Shown: in pieces, positions 61,252 to 64,000 of the stretch
How positions within the stretch are numbered: position 1 is the first letter of the stretch
Layout: each line of letters starts with the position of its first letter
Assembly (NCBI RefSeq): GCF_003696265.1
Contig: NZ_RFFH01000009.1
Location: 1 to 64,000, forward strand
Direction of reading: 5' to 3'
Length of the DNA stretch: 64,000 bases
From: Nocardia stercoris
Lineage (GTDB): Bacteria > Actinomycetota > Actinomycetes > Mycobacteriales > Mycobacteriaceae
The notes under the pieces: model-generated
What the model was told of the DNA's origin: nothing
Databases searched by the model: none
What the model saw: only the letters and a program-made list of their open reading frames with translations
Made by a program: the position numbers and the translations under genes

Positions 61252-62697
61252 ATGACTTCCGCCAATGCGACAGCTCAGATCGGTGTGACGGGTCTGGCCG
61301 TCATGGGTAGCAACATCGCGCGCAATTTCGCCCGCCACGGCTACACCGTCGCCCTGCACAACCGCAGCGTCGCCAAGACCGACGCGTTGCTCGCCGAGCA
61401 CGGGACCGACGGTGAGTTCGTCCGGACCGAGACCATCGAGGAGTTCGTGGGTGCGCTGGAGAAGCCGCGCCGCGTGCTGATCATGGTCAAGGCGGGTGAG
61501 GCCACCGATGCGGTGATCGAGGAGCTCGCCGCGGTCATGGAACCGGGCGACATCATCATCGACGGCGGCAACGCGCTCTACACCGACACCATCCGGCGCG
61601 AGGCCGCGATGGCCGCGCGCGGGCTGAACTTCGTGGGCGCGGGTATCTCCGGTGGTGAGGAGGGTGCGCTCAACGGGCCGGCCATCATGCCGGGCGGTCC
61701 GAAGGAGTCCTACGAGTCGCTGGGGCCGCTGCTGGAGTCGATCTCCGCCAAGGTCGACGGCGTCCCGTGCTGCACCCACATCGGCCCGGACGGGTCCGGT
61801 CACTTCGTGAAGATGGTGCACAACGGCATCGAGTACGCGGACATGCAGCTCATAGGCGAGGCGTACCACCTGCTGCGCGACGCGCTCGGCGCGAGCGCCG
61901 GGGAGATCGCCGAGGTGTTCACGCAGTGGAACTCCGGCGAGCTGGAGAGCTACCTGGTGGAGATCACCGCGCAGGTGCTCGCGCAGGTCGACGCCAAGAC
62001 CGGTGAGCCGCTGGTCGACGTGATCGTGGATGCCGCCGAGCAGAAGGGCACCGGCCGGTGGACGGTCAAGTCCGCGCTCGACCTCGGCATCCCGGTGACC
62101 GGCATCGCGGAGGCCGTCTTCGCCCGCGCGCTGTCCGGATCGCGCGCGCAGCGCAAGGCCGCGCACGGCCTGGCCGCCGGCACGCTGGCGGAAAAGCCCA
62201 GTGACGCAGTGCAGTTCACCGAGGACATCCGGCGGGCGCTGTACGCCTCCAAGATCGTCGCCTACGCCCAGGGATTCGACCAGATCGCCGCCGGCAGCAC
62301 CGAATACAACTGGGGTCTGCGCCCGGGCGATCTGGCCACCATCTGGCGTGGCGGCTGCATCATTCGGGCCCGCTTCCTCGACCGCATCAAGGACGCCTAC
62401 GAGGCGGACCCGCTGCTGCAGAGCTTGATCCTGGCTCCCTATTTCCGCGCGGCGATCGAGGAGAGCGTCGACAGCTGGCGCCGGGTCGTGTCCACCGCGG
62501 TCCAGCTTGGTATCCCGGTTCCGGCCTTCGCCTCCTCGCTGGCCTACTACGACGCCTTGCGCGCCGAGCGACTCCCCGCCGCGCTCACGCAGGGTCAACG
62601 CGACTTCTTCGGTGCGCACACCTACGAGCGCGTCGACGCGGAAGGCCACTACCACACCCTGTGGAGCGGCGACCGCAGCGAAGTTCGGACCGACTGA
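61252..62697 (+). CDS. gnd: 6-phosphogluconate dehydrogenase (decarboxylating)
   Basis: A 481-residue enzyme of the pentose phosphate pathway converting 6-phosphogluconate to ribulose 5-phosphate with NADP reduction. GVTGLAVMGSNIARNFARHG and NRSVAKTD (NADP-type), GAGISGGEEGALNGPAIMPGG, catalytic lysine in HFVKMVHNGIEYADMQLIGE, DLATIWRGGCIIRARFL and C-terminal HTYERVDAEGHYHTLWSGDR. Full length for the long (GndA) form. Starts 63 nt after the ChoD gene, possibly co-transcribed. Confidence 0.95.
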   Translation: MTSANATAQIGVTGLAVMGSNIARNFARHGYTVALHNRSVAKTDALLAEHGTDGEFVRTETIEEFVGALEKPRRVLIMVKAGEATDAVIEELAAVMEPGDIIIDGGNALYTDTIRREAAMAARGLNFVGAGISGGEEGALNGPAIMPGGPKESYESLGPLLESISAKVDGVPCCTHIGPDGSGHFVKMVHNGIEYADMQLIGEAYHLLRDALGASAGEIAEVFTQWNSGELESYLVEITAQVLAQVDAKTGEPLVDVIVDAAEQKGTGRWTVKSALDLGIPVTGIAEAVFARALSGSRAQRKAAHGLAAGTLAEKPSDAVQFTEDIRRALYASKIVAYAQGFDQIAAGSTEYNWGLRPGDLATIWRGGCIIRARFLDRIKDAYEADPLLQSLILAPYFRAAIEESVDSWRRVVSTAVQLGIPVPAFASSLAYYDALRAERLPAALTQGQRDFFGAHTYERVDAEGHYHTLWSGDRSEVRTD

Positions 62698-62732
62698 CCC
62701 GCCTTGTGGCGGCGTCCCGGAAGTATGTGGCC

Positions 62733-62765
62733 GCCGGTCCTGGCGCAGTAACCGCCAGGACCGGC
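62733..62765. terminator. Terminator-like hairpin after gnd
   Basis: Perfect 13-bp stem GCCGGTCCTGGCG / CGCCAGGACCGGC with 7-nt loop, between convergent gnd and SRPBCC genes. Confidence 0.8.
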
Positions 62766-62826
62766 GCCTCCTTCCGAATGACCTCCGACCCCGTTGGGTG
62801 GCGAAGCCGCGGGTAGGGCGGCTCGG

Positions 62827-63288
62827 CTACAGTCCGGGGCGGGGGACGTCCCCGCGCCAGGCGCCGGTTTCGTGGTTGCGCTCCTCCATGAACTTCTTGA
62901 AGCGTTCGAGGTCGCCCTTGACCCGGTGGTCCAGGAGGCCCAGCTTGTCGCCGACGTTTTCGACGAAGCCCTCTGGATCGACCTCCATCTGGGTCGTGAC
63001 CCGGGTCGTCAGATCGTCGATACGGTGGAACGTCACGACGCCCGCGTGCTCGGGGCCGCTGTCGGAGCGCCAGGCGACGCGCTCGTCCGGATGCTGTTCG
63101 GTAATGGTGGCGTCGAACTCTCGCTCAGCAGGACCGACGTGAACCTTCCAGTGCGTGTGGGTGTCGTCGAGCTGCTGGACGCTCTCGACCCCACTCATGA
63201 ATTCCGGGAACGACTCGAACTGCGTCCACTGGTTGTAAACCATGCGGATCGGTGCCTTGACATCGGTCGAAGCGACAACGGAACTCAT
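62827..63288 (-). CDS. SRPBCC / polyketide cyclase-like protein
   Basis: A 153-residue START-fold protein. SSVVASTDVKAPIRMVYNQWTQFESFPEFMSGVESV is the standard opening of the Polyketide_cyc family; THWKVHVGPAEREFDATITEQHPDERVAW follows. The C-terminus is charged (DHRVKGDLERFKKFMEERNHE). Binds a hydrophobic ligand; no catalytic inference possible. These are often stress-regulated in mycobacteria and relatives. Confidence 0.88.
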   Translation of the reverse strand: MSSVVASTDVKAPIRMVYNQWTQFESFPEFMSGVESVQQLDDTHTHWKVHVGPAEREFDATITEQHPDERVAWRSDSGPEHAGVVTFHRIDDLTTRVTTQMEVDPEGFVENVGDKLGLLDHRVKGDLERFKKFMEERNHETGAWRGDVPRPGL

Positions 63289-63403
63289 ACTCGACCACCT
63301 CTTCTCCGGTCTCGGATCGGATCGTGCGGGCAGATCTGCCCACTTCCGCCCTACCCGTGACCCACGGGCCCAAACGGCACCCAGTCGGTACGCGCCGAAG
63401 GGC

Positions 63404-64000
63404 CTAGGGCAAGACCCGCACGGCGAGCGCGCGCAGGCGCGCTCGATCCGCGATCACCTCGTAGCCCGCGACCCGGTTGTCGCGCACCGTGACGGTGAGC
63501 GCCAGCCGCAGCCTGCCGTGCGGGGCCACCAGGATGCCTACCGTGCCGTTCACCAGCGCAAGTGCCGCCACCGCGGAACGTTGTTGCAGCACAACGGTTT
63601 CCTCGGCCACCGCGCGAGCGCCGCGCACGATCGCGGCCATACCTGCGGGCAGTGCGGCCGGGTCGGCGATGCGCACGACATCGGGGGAGAGCACGGCGAG
63701 CAACGCCGCCAGGTCGCCGCTGCGTGCGGCGGACAGGAAGGCTTCGACCACTCGGCGGTGTTCGGCGAGTTCGGTGGTTGTCCGGGTCACGTCGGTGTGG
63801 GTGCGCTGCCGGGCGCGGCTGGCGAGCTTCTTCGTGGTCGCTGGGGTGCGGCCGACGATCGGGGCGAGCTGTTCGAACGGCACCGCGAACAGGTCGTGCA
63901 GCACGAACACCACCCGTTCGTCGGGGCTCAGTCGGTCCAAGACCACCAGCAAGGCCCGCCCGACCGAATCGATAAGCAGCGCTTCGTGTTCCGGTTCGCT
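63404..64000 (-). CDS. SigJ-like ECF sigma factor with SnoaL-like tail, 5' end beyond window
   Basis: 198 residues are visible; the frame remains open to the last base, so the start lies outside. Region 4 of a sigma factor reads LSPDERVVFVLHDLFAVPFEQLAPIVGRTPATTKKLASRARQR. It is followed by a SnoaL/NTF2-like domain (RRVVEAFLSAARSGDLAALLAVLSPDVV, VTVRDNRVAGYEVIADRARLR). This is the ECF41/SigJ arrangement, in which the tail controls polymerase binding in place of a separate anti-sigma factor. Promoter region 2 is not visible. Confidence 0.85.
   Translation of the reverse strand, partial: SEPEHEALLIDSVGRALLVVLDRLSPDERVVFVLHDLFAVPFEQLAPIVGRTPATTKKLASRARQRTHTDVTRTTTELAEHRRVVEAFLSAARSGDLAALLAVLSPDVVRIADPAALPAGMAAIVRGARAVAEETVVLQQRSAVAALALVNGTVGILVAPHGRLRLALTVTVRDNRVAGYEVIADRARLRALAVRVLP

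Overview
The window is high-GC actinobacterial DNA. Gene content points to Mycobacteriales and most likely Nocardia: two cholesterol oxidases (a Tat-exported ChoE type and a ChoD type), an MptpB-like secreted phosphatase, a condensation-fold acyltransferase with a free acyl carrier protein, several FadD/FadE/MaoC/thiolase genes and many TetR regulators. This is inference from families; no rRNA or tRNA gene was recognised to fix the genus.

1-15 kb is an accessory island that looks like a small regulon. Two LysR paralogues of 316 residues (4054-5004 and 7267-8217) each lie directly upstream of a gene for a 28-29 residue peptide beginning MGS (5179-5268 and 7000-7086). A third intact peptide gene (14424-14519) and a frameshifted fourth (10489-10579) have no LysR partner. 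All four share one architecture: a composite element ACAAC-N17-CCAC-N7-GGTTTC, a leader hairpin ending 27-33 nt before the ATG, a purine-rich RBS, the short ORF, then a terminator-like hairpin. The same element with identical spacing also precedes four genes for exported proteins: the glycoside hydrolase (1799), a secreted protein and a tyrosine phosphatase sharing one divergent region (2901-2963), and a YdcF-type protein (14948). I did not recognise the peptides; this is the best candidate for an undescribed system. The island also carries a diguanylate cyclase, a recombinase-like small protein, a large LuxR/NTPase regulator, a membrane alpha/beta hydrolase and decayed fragments (LuxR tail, MFS piece, IS3 remnant).

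16.7-34.7 kb is a catabolic gene set: EthD/beta-propeller protein, two similar TetR regulators, MFS transporter, acyl-CoA ligase, three SDRs, thiolase, quinone-oxidoreductase-like MDR, MaoC hydratase, acyl-CoA dehydrogenase, ABM monooxygenase, CurA-like reductase and a third TetR. A 24-bp element (about TGTGAAT-C-GA-GTCAAGTTCAAG) recurs at seven promoters and suggests one TetR regulon for uptake, CoA activation and beta-oxidation of an unidentified acid. One gene (29918-30832) is a hybrid of a phosphotransferase front and an acyl-CoA dehydrogenase back.

34.8-44.6 kb holds an ICMT-like methyltransferase, a small ACP/acyltransferase/P450 locus, a frameshifted metal-receptor gene, a methyltransferase and a 1309-residue nSTAND-WD40 protein. 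45.3-53.2 kb encodes three consecutive exported proteins: a Thr-rich protein with HEWAE motif and tectonin-like repeats, an Ig-repeat protein with six nearly identical 279-bp units, and ChoE-type cholesterol oxidase. 53.3-64 kb is more ordinary: VOC protein, WYL regulator, asparagine synthetase, AraC regulator, NmrA-like protein, ChoD-type oxidase, 6-phosphogluconate dehydrogenase, SRPBCC protein and a SigJ-like sigma factor cut by the window end.
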